A stretch of DNA of 64,000 nucleotides from Flavobacterium tistrianum (GTDB taxonomy: Bacteria; Bacteroidota; Bacteroidia; Flavobacteriales; Flavobacteriaceae), in contig NZ_QJRH01000073.1 in assembly GCF_003254545.1 (NCBI RefSeq), positions 603,106-667,105 of the forward strand, given 5' to 3'. Made by a program: the position numbers and the translations under genes. The notes below the pieces were generated by a model. That model was not told the origin of the DNA. It saw only the letters and a program-made list of their open reading frames with translations, and ran no database searches. Positions 25,458 to 33,499 of the stretch are shown here, in pieces. Every line of letters starts with the position of its first letter. Within the stretch, counting starts at the first letter, position 1.

Positions 25458-26012
25458 ATGAAAAAAATACCCGCCTTAATTGTTCTTCTATTTTGTGTGC
25501 AAATGCAAAGTCAGACATTTGTGAAATTTAATGGAGCAACAGCTTTATTAGCCATTCCCAACATTGGTATTGAAACCAGCATTGGAGAAAAAACAACTTT
25601 TAGTGCAGACGTTATGGCTTCGTTTTGGGAGTCTTTTAACGGACATCATCCAATGAAGTTTGTAACTGTTACTCCTGAAATTCGTTACCATTTTAAAGAA
25701 AAATACAATGGTTTTTATGCTGGAGCACATATTGGCGCTGATAAGTACGAAATACAAAAATGGAATTATTGGGATAGTAACAATTACGAAGATGGCTTTG
25801 GCTATAGAATTGGAGCTACAGTTGGTTACAACCTAAAACTAAGTGATAAATTTTTACTTGACTTCTTTGTAGGAGGCGGTTGGCACCAAGGTTTTTATCA
25901 CGGATATTATAACGATGGGACTCCAGGAAGATATGACAAAGCAGTTCACTATAATAAAAGTGGCGAATGGCTTCCGTACCGTGGCGGAGTTATGATTTCC
26001 TATAAATTATAA
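25458..26012 (+). CDS. outer-membrane beta-barrel protein, DUF3575-like
   Basis: The chosen ATG at 25458 gives 184 residues with a signal peptide (MKKIPALIVLLFCVQMQSQ); an earlier in-frame start at 25407 would bury the signal and was rejected. The mature part has short alternating strands (VTPEIRYHFKEKYNGFYAGA, LDFFVGGGWHQGFYHGY) and ends in an aromatic-rich strand with C-terminal Leu, typical of small barrels. The pattern suits the DUF3575 family, which has no known function. Confidence 0.72.
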   Translation: MKKIPALIVLLFCVQMQSQTFVKFNGATALLAIPNIGIETSIGEKTTFSADVMASFWESFNGHHPMKFVTVTPEIRYHFKEKYNGFYAGAHIGADKYEIQKWNYWDSNNYEDGFGYRIGATVGYNLKLSDKFLLDFFVGGGWHQGFYHGYYNDGTPGRYDKAVHYNKSGEWLPYRGGVMISYKL

Positions 26013-26013
26013 A

Positions 26014-26238
26014 TCAGCTTAATTTAGGAAGCGTTTTAATGTAAAGCTCTTCTACTTTCTTACGAGCCCAATCTGTTTTTCTTAAGAAAGTAAGACTTGA
26101 TTTGACACTTGGGTTTGAGTTAAAGCATTTTATTGGAATTAATTCCCCTAAAGTATCAAAACCATAATAGTCGACCAGTGTTTCGACAATTTTTTGAAGT
26201 GTAATTCCGTGTAAAGGATCTTTAGATTGATTTTGCAT
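26014..26238 (-). CDS. VF530 family DNA-binding-like protein
   Basis: A 74-residue protein that fits the VF530/DUF2132 family: DPLHGITLQKIVETLVDYYG, the conserved CFNSNPSVKSSLTFLRKT and the closing WARKKVEELY. Relatives have a small helical fold and are reported as DNA-binding-like; the biological role is unknown. The gene abuts the barrel gene's end, reading towards it. Confidence 0.9.
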   Translation of the reverse strand: MQNQSKDPLHGITLQKIVETLVDYYGFDTLGELIPIKCFNSNPSVKSSLTFLRKTDWARKKVEELYIKTLPKLS

Positions 26239-26260
26239 TTTTTACTTTTTAAATACTATC

Positions 26261-26299
26261 AAAAAGACCGTACTTCAAAAAAGTACGGTCTTCTTTTTT
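26261..26299 (-). terminator. terminator of the minus-strand outer-membrane protein gene
   Basis: GACCGTACTT (26266-26275) pairs with AAGTACGGTC (26281-26290), flanked by A and T tracts. It lies between the outer-membrane protein gene and the VF530 gene, both on the minus strand. Confidence 0.85.
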
Positions 26300-26346
26300 C
26301 GCAAAATTACTAAATAGAATTTTACATTAATCAAATAAAGAATAAA

Positions 26347-26985
26347 TTAGAATATGAATTTAAATCCGACAGAAACAGGAGAAGTCAAATTAGGATTACT
26401 TCCTGCCAAAGCGGTATTGTAAAATGGGTCAACATTAGCAACATGTGCCAATCCAAAATTGGTTACAGTTGTTTTTTCTCCATCTTGAGCTTTTAATGTT
26501 GTTGAAGTAAAATTAGCCAAATCATAAGAAAACTCTACAGAAAAGTTTTTCGTCACAAAATAATCTAACCCTCCAGATACTGATAATCCAACTTGATTAA
26601 CTTTCAACTCACTTTCTTTCTCTTTTCCAGTAATAACGGGGATTGCTGCTTGTCCAAAGAAATATAATGAACCCGCTACGTTCCAATATTTTCTAATTAA
26701 AGGCTGAACAACAATTAAATCTGTCTTAGCTGCTGTTCCCGCATCTGTCTGGGCTTTGATATTAATATATCCAATACCTGCCCCAACAGCAACAGATGGA
26801 GTAACAAACGTACCTACAACTGGGATTACAGACAAATTTGTGTTTTTATTGCCATCATTTTTAGTCTGCTGATAGCCAAACTGAGAAGTTGCAAACCAAG
26901 CACCTTTTAATCCATGAGACGAATCTTGAGCCTTAGCAGTTAAACCGATTAATACCATACTCACTAATGTTACAATCTTTTTCAT
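26347..26985 (-). CDS. outer-membrane beta-barrel protein
   Basis: The 212-residue protein starts with a signal peptide (MKKIVTLVSMVLIGLTAKAQ). The mature part alternates polar and hydrophobic residues as in an eight-stranded barrel, with VGAGIGYINIKAQT, PLIRKYWNVAGSLYFFGQAA, VSGGLDYFVTKNFSVEFSYD and a final strand PVSVGFKFIF ending in Phe. It resembles the OmpW/OprF-type small barrels of Bacteroidetes. The exact family is not determined. The gene is monocistronic. Confidence 0.75.
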   Translation of the reverse strand: MKKIVTLVSMVLIGLTAKAQDSSHGLKGAWFATSQFGYQQTKNDGNKNTNLSVIPVVGTFVTPSVAVGAGIGYINIKAQTDAGTAAKTDLIVVQPLIRKYWNVAGSLYFFGQAAIPVITGKEKESELKVNQVGLSVSGGLDYFVTKNFSVEFSYDLANFTSTTLKAQDGEKTTVTNFGLAHVANVDPFYNTALAGSNPNLTSPVSVGFKFIF

Positions 26986-27112
26986 TTTATTTCGTTTTTT
27001 TTTAATTACAGGACAAACTTATGAGTAAGCTTTTTGCTCAAGACTGATTAAAATCATAGATTTAAAAAAAACTTTAATTATCTTTAAATGCCACAATTTT
27101 TCAATTTTGTCT

Positions 27113-27120
27113 TACATTTG
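27113..27120 (+). promoter_or_regulatory. -7 element immediately before smpB
   Basis: TACATTTG ends only five bases before the smpB ATG, so the transcript would start at or next to the start codon. No good TTTG is found 18-20 bases upstream. Confidence 0.4.
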
Positions 27121-27125
27121 CAGCT

Positions 27126-27581
27126 ATGATAAAATCAGTCAATATACTTAACAAGAGAGCCCGATTCGATTACGAAATAATCGATACTTATACTGCTGGA
27201 ATTGTTTTGGCAGGAACAGAAATTAAATCTATCCGTTTAGGAAAAGCAAATATTACCGAAAGCTTCTGTGAATTTAGTGGCATGGAACTTTTCGCCATTA
27301 ATACTTATATTGAAGAATATTCTTTTGGAAATCAATTCAATCATAAATCAAGAAGTGAAAGAAAATTACTTTTAAATAAAAAGGAATTAAAAACACTTCA
27401 TAAAAGTGTTCAGGCAAAAGGTTTAACCATTATACCTTTAAAACTGTTCACAAATGAAAAAGGTTTAGCCAAACTTCAAATCGGATTGTGCAAAGGGAAA
27501 AAGAATTATGACAAGCGTGAATCCCTAAAAGAACAAGATACGAAACGTGATTTAGATCGTATTAAAAAAGCTTACAATTAA
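27126..27581 (+). CDS. smpB: SsrA-binding protein
   Basis: SmpB brings tmRNA to stalled ribosomes. The 151-residue protein has the conserved oligonucleotide-binding barrel start (LNKRARFDYEIIDTYTAGIV), LAGTEIKSIRLGKANI, and LNKKELKTLHKSVQAKGLTI. The C-terminal KGKKNYDKRESLKEQDTKRD forms the basic helix that reaches the decoding centre. Length is normal. A -7 promoter element only five bases upstream suggests the mRNA could be nearly leaderless. The tmRNA gene is not in this window. Confidence 0.96.
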   Translation: MIKSVNILNKRARFDYEIIDTYTAGIVLAGTEIKSIRLGKANITESFCEFSGMELFAINTYIEEYSFGNQFNHKSRSERKLLLNKKELKTLHKSVQAKGLTIIPLKLFTNEKGLAKLQIGLCKGKKNYDKRESLKEQDTKRDLDRIKKAYN

Positions 27582-27662
27582 AACCAAATTTAATTCACTC
27601 TAAATGATGTATTTATAATATTTTATTGTTATTTTTATTACAAAATAATGTAACTGTAAAAT

Positions 27663-28301
27663 ATGAAAAAGTACTTCGTTTTGTTTTTCGCTATTGCGGC
27701 GTTTTCAAGTTGTGGCAGTAATACTTCTATTGTAAATAGCTGGAGAGATCCTGATGTAACAATCACTCAGGAACAATTTAAGAAAGTTTTGGTTGTGGCT
27801 TTGGTCAAAGATGAAGCTTCGAGACGAATTACTGAAAATAGAATTGCAGCAGGAAATCCTATATTTAAAACTTCGTATCAATATTTAAATGCAACCACAC
27901 AATTAACGCAAGAACAAAAACTAAAGATTCTACAGGACGAAAATTTTGACGGCGTAATCAGTATGCGTTTAGTGAGCAAGGAAAAAGAAGTTAATTATGT
28001 TCCTGGCACTTACACCGGAATGTATTACGGAGGTTTTGACGGAATGTATACAGGTATGTATGGATATGGTTTCGGAAACTGGTACGGAATGTACTCTCCA
28101 AACTTCTACGATCCAGGCTACTATCAGGAAACCACTTCTTATATGGTAGAAACCAATGTCTTTTCATTAAAACAAAATAAATTAATATGGACAGGAACTA
28201 CAGAGTCACAATACGTTACAGATTTAGGACAAACAGTTGATGCAATTATGCAAGCTGTAGTCAAAGAAATGCGAAAAGACGGCTCTTTACCTCCAAAATA
28301 G
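27663..28301 (+). CDS. lipoprotein of unknown function
   Basis: The 212-residue product has a lipobox AFSSC (Cys near residue 17) after a short signal. A VNSWRDPDVTITQEQFKKV motif follows; WRDP-type starts occur in Bacteroidetes lipoproteins related to DUF4136. A tyrosine-glycine-rich stretch (TGMYGYGFGNWYGMYS) lies near residue 130. The C-terminal half has TNVFSLKQNKLIWTGTTES, a strand pattern found in proteins that read out outer-membrane state. The exact role is unknown. It is followed by a terminator. Confidence 0.7.
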   Translation: MKKYFVLFFAIAAFSSCGSNTSIVNSWRDPDVTITQEQFKKVLVVALVKDEASRRITENRIAAGNPIFKTSYQYLNATTQLTQEQKLKILQDENFDGVISMRLVSKEKEVNYVPGTYTGMYYGGFDGMYTGMYGYGFGNWYGMYSPNFYDPGYYQETTSYMVETNVFSLKQNKLIWTGTTESQYVTDLGQTVDAIMQAVVKEMRKDGSLPPK

Positions 28302-28307
28302 CAATAT

Positions 28308-28340
28308 AGAAAAGCGATATTTAAATATCGCTTTTCTTTT
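28308..28340 (+). terminator. terminator of the lipoprotein gene
   Basis: AGAAAAGCGATAT (28308-28320) pairs with ATATCGCTTTTCT (28325-28337) and is followed by TTTGAC. The stem is 13 bp with a 4-base loop. Confidence 0.85.
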
Positions 28341-28385
28341 GACTTAAAAAATGACTAAATTTGTCAAGACTAAAATTTTCATTAA

Positions 28386-29435
28386 ATGAAATCTTTACTA
28401 AAAAATGCTAGAGAACAGAAAGGTTTAAAAACACGTGAATTGGCACAACTTGCTGGAATTGACCAAGCTTTGATAAGTAAATTTGAATCGGGGACAAGAA
28501 AACCTACAAAGGATCAAATAATTAAACTTTCTCAACTTTTAGAAATTGATTATGAAACCTTAATGATTGCCTGGCTTAAAGAAAAGATACTTTACGAAAT
28601 TGGTGATGATGATCTTGCCTTGAAAGCATTAAAAGTTGCTGAAGACGAAATTAAATACAATAAAACAGTTTCGAATCTTAAGTTATCTACTTCGTTAGAG
28701 AAAATTCTAAAAGAGATTGATGCTTTAAAAGAAAAGTTAGATTCCTATCGCCAGTACGACAGCTTTAAGATCAAACAAGCATTGGAATTAGAATATACCT
28801 TTGAAAGCAATAGAATTGAAGGAAATACCATGACACTTCGTGAAACTGATATGGTTATCAATGAAGGCTTGACAATTTCTGGAAAAAGTATGCGAGAACA
28901 TCTTGAAGCCATTAATCATCAGGAAGCTATTGGTTTTATAAAAGAGTTAATGAGCAAAAACAATTCTTTAAACGAACGTGATCTTTTAGCAATTCATAAT
29001 TTAATTCTTCGTGGAATAATTCCAGAGGATGCCGGACGTTACAGAAAAGTTCAGGTTATGATTCAAGGAAACAGTCACATGCCTCCACAGCCTTTAATGG
29101 TTCCGCAGGAAATGGAAGAATATTTTACTTGGTACGAAATCAACAAAAATAAATTACACCCCATTATTCTTGCTGCTGAAATGCATGAACGATTAGTTAC
29201 AATTCATCCATTTATTGATGGAAACGGAAGAACTTCAAGATTAATTATGAATTTAATACTGATGCAAAAAGGTTATCCAATAGCCAATATTAAAGGTGAT
29301 TACGAAACTCGAATGCAATATTACCAATCTTTAGAAATTGCTCAAACCAAAAAAGACAAAGAAGACTTTTTTCTCTTTATAGCCCAAAAAGAGAAAGAAA
29401 GCTTAGAAAGGTATATTTCAATTCTTACCCAATAA
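28386..29435 (+). CDS. HTH-Fic protein (predicted AMP-transferase)
   Basis: The 349-residue protein has an N-terminal XRE-type helix-turn-helix (residues 1-60, with LAQLAGIDQALISKFESGTR) fused to a Fic domain. The Fic core has the active-site motif HPFIDGNGRTSR (residues 274-285), which keeps all catalytic residues. The motif SNRIEG near residue 137 fits the inhibitory helix consensus (S/T)xxxE(G/N), placing it in the N-terminally autoinhibited class. It probably AMPylates a target protein and may regulate its own promoter by the HTH. TAAATTTG at 28356-28363 is a possible -7 element. Confidence 0.9.
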   Translation: MKSLLKNAREQKGLKTRELAQLAGIDQALISKFESGTRKPTKDQIIKLSQLLEIDYETLMIAWLKEKILYEIGDDDLALKALKVAEDEIKYNKTVSNLKLSTSLEKILKEIDALKEKLDSYRQYDSFKIKQALELEYTFESNRIEGNTMTLRETDMVINEGLTISGKSMREHLEAINHQEAIGFIKELMSKNNSLNERDLLAIHNLILRGIIPEDAGRYRKVQVMIQGNSHMPPQPLMVPQEMEEYFTWYEINKNKLHPIILAAEMHERLVTIHPFIDGNGRTSRLIMNLILMQKGYPIANIKGDYETRMQYYQSLEIAQTKKDKEDFFLFIAQKEKESLERYISILTQ

Positions 29436-29465
29436 AAAAGCCCGCTTTAAAACGGGCTTTTCTTT
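29434..29465. terminator. bidirectional terminator between the Fic gene and pcm
   Basis: AAAGCCCG and CGGGCTTT form a stem around CTTTAAAA, with A and T tracts on both sides. The two genes converge here, so the stem ends both. Confidence 0.85.
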
Positions 29466-30106
29466 TAATTTTTATCTTCTAATAGAGGAACAAATCTAAA
29501 TTCTCCAAACTCATGTTTTTCAAATTGAGTTTCGTTTTTCCTGATTAATAAAGTCATAATCTGAACATCTTCTCCCAGTGGAATAACCAATCTTCCTCCT
29601 ATTTTTAATTGAGCCATTAATGGTTGCGGAATAAACGGTGCACCTGCCGTAACTATAATACTGTCAAAGGGTGCGAAATTTGGCAATCCTTTATATCCGT
29701 CGCCAAAAGTAACGTGTTTTGGGCGAATGTTTAATTTCGGAAATAAATTCGATGTCGTTTTAAACAATTCACTTTGTCTTTCAACCGTATACACTTTTGC
29801 TCCAAGCATAAACAAAACAGCAGTCTGGTAACCAGAACCTGTTCCAATTTCAAGAATTTTATGATCTCTTTTTACTTCTAATAACTGTGACTGAAAAGCA
29901 ACCGTGTAAGGCTGCGAAATAGTCTGCCCAGCTCCAATAGGAAAAGCCTTATCTTGATAAGCATAATCTTCAAAACTTGAATTTAAAAAAAGGTGTCTCG
30001 GGATTTTTTTTATCGCATCCAGCACCGCTTTATCAGTAATTCCTTTTTGTTCTAAAGTGGCTACTAATTGATTACGAAGTCCTTGATGTTTGGCAGTGTC
30101 TTTCAA
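29465..30106 (-). CDS. pcm: protein-L-isoaspartate O-methyltransferase
   Basis: Pcm repairs isoaspartyl damage in old proteins with S-adenosylmethionine. The 213-residue enzyme has the start AKHQGLRNQLVATL, the conserved GAGQTISQPYTVAFQSQLLE and the SAM motif ILEIGTGSGYQTAVLFMLG. It also has VTAGAPFIPQPLMAQLKIGG and a final GEFRFVPLL. Length is normal. It lies convergent to the Fic gene, with a shared terminator. Confidence 0.95.
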   Translation of the reverse strand: MKDTAKHQGLRNQLVATLEQKGITDKAVLDAIKKIPRHLFLNSSFEDYAYQDKAFPIGAGQTISQPYTVAFQSQLLEVKRDHKILEIGTGSGYQTAVLFMLGAKVYTVERQSELFKTTSNLFPKLNIRPKHVTFGDGYKGLPNFAPFDSIIVTAGAPFIPQPLMAQLKIGGRLVIPLGEDVQIMTLLIRKNETQFEKHEFGEFRFVPLLEDKN

Positions 30107-30373
30107 AATGGGTAGGTTTTATTTTCGCAAAAATAAGAAACAAAACAGGATTTCAAATATTGATTTTTAATTAAAATAAGTTAAGGGGGATTGGTTAAGG
30201 GTTAGAAGTTAGAAGTTAGAAGTTAGAAGCTAGAAGTTGAAAGTCATAACTCATAAGTCACAACTCATAACTCATAACTCATAACTCATAACTCATAACT
30301 CATAACTAACAATTACCTAAATTCATTTTCACGGTAAACAAATAAATTATATTTTTGTTTAAAATACATTCTC
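30107..30373. other. spacer with a heptamer array and promoter
   Basis: No gene is seen. The stretch holds the heptamer array at 30201-30312 and TATTTTTG (30350-30357), a -7-like element 16 bases before the next ATG. Confidence 0.5.
30201..30312 (+). repeat. 16-unit heptamer tandem array, two unit families in one phase
   Basis: Units 1-6 (from 30201) are GTTAGAA or close variants; units 7-16 (from 30243) are CTCATAA or close variants. The second block keeps the same 7-base phase as the first. No coding function is apparent. Confidence 0.92.
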
Positions 30374-31339
30374 ATGTTAAAAGTAGGAGTTTTAGGTGCT
30401 GGTCATCTTGGTAAAATACATTTACGCTTATTACAACAATCTGACAAATACGAATTAGTTGGATTTTACGACGAAAATCAAGAAAATGCCGAAAAAATCT
30501 CAAAAGAATTTGGCTATAAAAATTTCAGCACAATTGCCAAACTCATTCACGCTGTAGACGTGATTGATATTGTAACTCCAACCCTTTCACACTACAAATG
30601 TGCAAAAGTTGCAATCAAATCAGGAAAACATATCTTTATTGAAAAACCAATTGCAAATACTGTAGAAGAAGCTGAAGAAATTATCGCTTTAGCTAATGAA
30701 TACAATGTAAAAGGGCAAGTTGGCCACGTAGAGCGTTTTAATCCCGCTTTTATTGCTACAAAAAACATGATCGAAAATCCGATGTTTATAGAAACGCATC
30801 GTTTGGCAGAGTTCAATCCGCGTGGTACAGACGTTCCTGTGGTTTTAGATTTAATGATCCATGATATTGATGCAATTTTAAGCGTTGTTAATTCAAAAGT
30901 AAAAGACATTCACGCAAGCGGTGTATCTGTAATTAGCGACACGCCAGATATTGCCAATGCCAGAATTGAATTTGAAAATGGCTGTGTTGCCAATTTAACG
31001 GCAAGCAGAATTTCGTTGAAAAACATGCGTAAATCACGTTTCTTTCAAAAAGACGCTTATATCTCAGTTGACTTTTTAGAGAAAAAATGCGAAGTGGTTC
31101 GTATGAAAGATGCGCCAGAAGTTCCTGGAGATTTTGATATGATCCTTCAAAATGCAGAAGGCGTGAAAAAACAAATTTATTTCACAAATCCAGATGTAGA
31201 GCAAAACAATGCAATTTTAGATGAGTTAAATTCGTTTGCAGATGCAATTAACAATAATACAACCCCAGTTGTAACACTTGAGCAGGCAACAGACGCATTA
31301 CGTGTGGCTTATCAGATTATTGATTGTTTCAATAAATAG
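30374..31339 (+). CDS. Gfo/Idh/MocA-family oxidoreductase
   Basis: The 321-residue protein has the N-terminal NAD(P) Rossmann motif GVLGAGHLGKIHLRLL, the central EKP motif (HIFIEKPIANTVEEA) and the MIHDIDAILSVV region of the Gfo/Idh/MocA family. The C-terminal part is a beta-sheet domain that binds substrate. Family members use NAD(P) to oxidise sugars, inositols or related groups. No substrate can be assigned. The next gene starts 90 bases later, after a palindromic repeat. Confidence 0.9.
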   Translation: MLKVGVLGAGHLGKIHLRLLQQSDKYELVGFYDENQENAEKISKEFGYKNFSTIAKLIHAVDVIDIVTPTLSHYKCAKVAIKSGKHIFIEKPIANTVEEAEEIIALANEYNVKGQVGHVERFNPAFIATKNMIENPMFIETHRLAEFNPRGTDVPVVLDLMIHDIDAILSVVNSKVKDIHASGVSVISDTPDIANARIEFENGCVANLTASRISLKNMRKSRFFQKDAYISVDFLEKKCEVVRMKDAPEVPGDFDMILQNAEGVKKQIYFTNPDVEQNNAILDELNSFADAINNNTTPVVTLEQATDALRVAYQIIDCFNK

Positions 31340-31363
31340 TAAAAAAAGTAAATCAAAATAAAT

Positions 31364-31401
31364 AGCCACGAATTCACGAATTATTTGGTGAATTCGTGGC
31401 T
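31364..31401. repeat. GCCACGAATTC palindromic repeat, copy C
   Basis: AGCCACGAATTCAC (31364-31377) is inverted at 31388-31401 around a 10-base loop. It is a short version of copies A and B, in the spacer of two genes read in the same direction. Confidence 0.88.
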
Positions 31402-31428
31402 AAATCATAAAAAAATATCTAGCATAAA

Positions 31429-32316
31429 ATGAAAACAATAGCTGTAATTGGAGCAGGAACAATGGGTAACGGAATTGCTCATACTTTTGCGCAAAGCGGA
31501 TTTACCGTAAAATTAATCGACGTTTCTGAAAAATCATTAGATAAAGGAATGGCAACAATTGCTGCCAACTTAGACCGTATGTTGTCTAAAGGAACGATAA
31601 CTCAAGAAGATGTTACTAAAACAATTACCAATATTATTACGTATACAGATTTAAAAGACGGAGTTGTTGGAGTTGATTTAGTAGTTGAAGCCGCAACTGA
31701 AAACGTTGAATTAAAGCTGAACATCTTCAAACAATTAAACGAATATTGTTCTCACAATACTATTCTGGCAACAAACACTTCTTCAATCTCAATTACACAA
31801 ATTGGAGCTGTTGTAGCACATCCTGAACGTGTTATTGGAATGCACTTTATGAATCCAGTGCCGATTATGAAATTAGTTGAAATCATCCGCGGATACAATA
31901 CAAGCGATGAAGTAACTAAAATTATCATGACTTTGTCAGAAAAATTAGGTAAAGTTCCTGTTGAAGTAAACGATTATCCAGGTTTCGTAGCAAACAGAAT
32001 TTTAATGCCAATGCTAAATGAAGCAATCGAAACGTTATACAATGGTGTTGCTGGAGTTTACGAAATCGATACGGTAATGAAATTAGGAATGGGTCACCCA
32101 ATGGGACCATTGCAATTAGCTGATTTTATTGGCCTTGACGTTTGTCTTGCCATTCTAAACGTAATGTATGACGGATTCAAAAATCCTAAATATGCTCCTT
32201 GCCCACTTTTAGTAAATATGGTGAGAGCTGGTAAACTTGGAGTAAAATCTGGAGAAGGTTTTTATGATTACAGCGAAAGCAAAAAAGCAGAGAAAATCTC
32301 GAAGCAGTTTTTATAA
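31429..32316 (+). CDS. 3-hydroxybutyryl-CoA dehydrogenase
   Basis: The 295-residue protein has the NAD motif IAVIGAGTMGNGIAHTFAQS, catalytic region GMHFMNPVPIMKLVEIIRG and the C-terminal dimerisation domain with GMGHPMGPLQLADFIGLD. It converts acetoacetyl-CoA and 3-hydroxybutyryl-CoA. It is the standalone form, not the large fused fatty-oxidation protein. Its place in metabolism here (fatty acid oxidation or butanoate) is not shown by the context. Confidence 0.92.
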   Translation: MKTIAVIGAGTMGNGIAHTFAQSGFTVKLIDVSEKSLDKGMATIAANLDRMLSKGTITQEDVTKTITNIITYTDLKDGVVGVDLVVEAATENVELKLNIFKQLNEYCSHNTILATNTSSISITQIGAVVAHPERVIGMHFMNPVPIMKLVEIIRGYNTSDEVTKIIMTLSEKLGKVPVEVNDYPGFVANRILMPMLNEAIETLYNGVAGVYEIDTVMKLGMGHPMGPLQLADFIGLDVCLAILNVMYDGFKNPKYAPCPLLVNMVRAGKLGVKSGEGFYDYSESKKAEKISKQFL

Positions 32317-32327
32317 AAAGAAATACC

Positions 32328-32987
32328 ATGTCGATTCAATCGAACTTAAATACAATTAAAGCAAGTTTAGCTGAAAACGTAACTCTTGTTGCCGTTTCAA
32401 AAACAAAGCCTGTCTCAGATTTGATGCAGGCTTACGAAGCAGGTCAACGCATTTTTGGAGAAAACAAAATTCAGGAAATGACTGAAAAATGGGAACAAAT
32501 GCCAAAAGACATTCAATGGCATATGATTGGTCATGTTCAGTCGAATAAAGTCAAATTTATGGCGCCGTATGTCACTTTGATTCACGGCGTTGACAGTTTG
32601 AAATTATTACAAGAAATCAATAAACAAGCTTCAAAAAATAACAGAATAATAGATTGTCTTCTTCAAATTTATATTGCTGAAGAAGAATCTAAATTTGGTT
32701 TAGACGAAAATGAACTAAATGAACTTTTAACTTCTTCAGAATTTAAAGAATTAAAAAATATTCGTATCTTAGGTTTAATGGGAATGGCAACTTTCACCGA
32801 AGACCAAAACCAGATTAAAAAAGAATTTACCCATTTAAAAAACATTTTTGATTCGATAAAAAATCTGCAAACAGAAAACTGCAATCTGAACACGATATCA
32901 ATGGGAATGTCTGGAGATTATCAATTAGCAATAGAATGCGGAAGCACAATGGTTCGCATTGGAAGCAGCATTTTTGGAAGTCGTTGA
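32328..32987 (+). CDS. yggS: YggS/PLPHP pyridoxal phosphate homeostasis protein
   Basis: The 219-residue protein has the PLP-binding lysine in TLVAVSKTKPVSDL, the FGENKIQEM loop, WHMIGHVQSNKVKFM, and ends with ISMGMSGDYQLAIECGSTMV. These are all signatures of the single-domain PLP-binding family YggS/PROSC. It keeps free PLP in balance and affects amino acid pools. It starts 11 bases after the dehydrogenase gene. Length is slightly short but complete. Confidence 0.93.
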   Translation: MSIQSNLNTIKASLAENVTLVAVSKTKPVSDLMQAYEAGQRIFGENKIQEMTEKWEQMPKDIQWHMIGHVQSNKVKFMAPYVTLIHGVDSLKLLQEINKQASKNNRIIDCLLQIYIAEEESKFGLDENELNELLTSSEFKELKNIRILGLMGMATFTEDQNQIKKEFTHLKNIFDSIKNLQTENCNLNTISMGMSGDYQLAIECGSTMVRIGSSIFGSR

Positions 32988-33049
32988 TTTTTCAATATCA
33001 ATTACAATTGCAAAAATCAATATCAATTTTAAAAATGGGAAAAATTTAA

Positions 33050-33396
33050 ATGGAAAAAATATTCAATTTTGAAGATCGATTAGTGCGATTTGCTGGAGAA
33101 TGTATTTTTTTCACTCGACAATTAGAAAGGTTATTTGAAAATGAATATTATAAAAATCAATTAATCGATCATCAGGAAGTTCCTCTCTAAATTTTGGAGA
33201 AGCACAAGGGACAATAACTGATAAAGATTTTGTTTTTAAAGTTTAATTAGTCGTGAAGGAGTTAAAAGAATCAAGAAACTCATTAAAAATTCTAGATTAT
33301 ATTAAAGAAGGCGATGACAGTAAAAGAAATAAACTTCTAGTCGAAGTAGAGCAATTAATCGCAATTTCATCAAAAATGATAATAAATAAAAGATAA
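33050..33396 (+). pseudogene. decayed four-helix-bundle (S23, 23S rRNA IVP-type) gene
   Basis: Reading from the ATG at 33050 gives MEKIFNFEDRLVRFAGE and so on, which matches the start of the S23/four-helix-bundle family. After KNQL a one-base loss shifts the frame; in the next frame SSGSSSLNFGEAQGTITDKD follows, matching the family's conserved SVGANYGEAQ-type motif. An in-frame TAA then interrupts FVFKV*LVVKELKESRNS. The rest continues to a TAA at 33394. One frameshift and one stop are therefore present and the gene is dead. Such genes usually lie within rRNA intervening sequences or stand alone in Bacteroidetes. Confidence 0.85.
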
Positions 33397-33398
33397 TT

Positions 33399-33496
33399 TT
33401 TCAATATCAATGACAATGCCAATTACAATAACAATTTTCAAAATTGATATTGAGTTTTGATATTGTAATTGCCATTGATATTTGACATTGACATTG
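33399..33496. repeat. low-complexity inverted repeat of CAATnn words
   Basis: Words such as CAATATCAATGACAATGCC are inverted as GATATTGTAATTGCCATTG further right, giving a hairpin-like region built from 6-base periods. A related direct copy lies before the pseudogene at 32994-33040. It ends just before the ATG of the next gene. Confidence 0.75.
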
Positions 33497-33499
33497 AAT

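Noticed and set aside
30201..30312. CRISPR array
   Set aside because: Units are seven bases with no spacers, so it is a simple tandem repeat.
32994..33496. Mobile element around the S23 pseudogene
   Set aside because: Flanking repeats are low-complexity words of CAATnn type and not clean target duplications.
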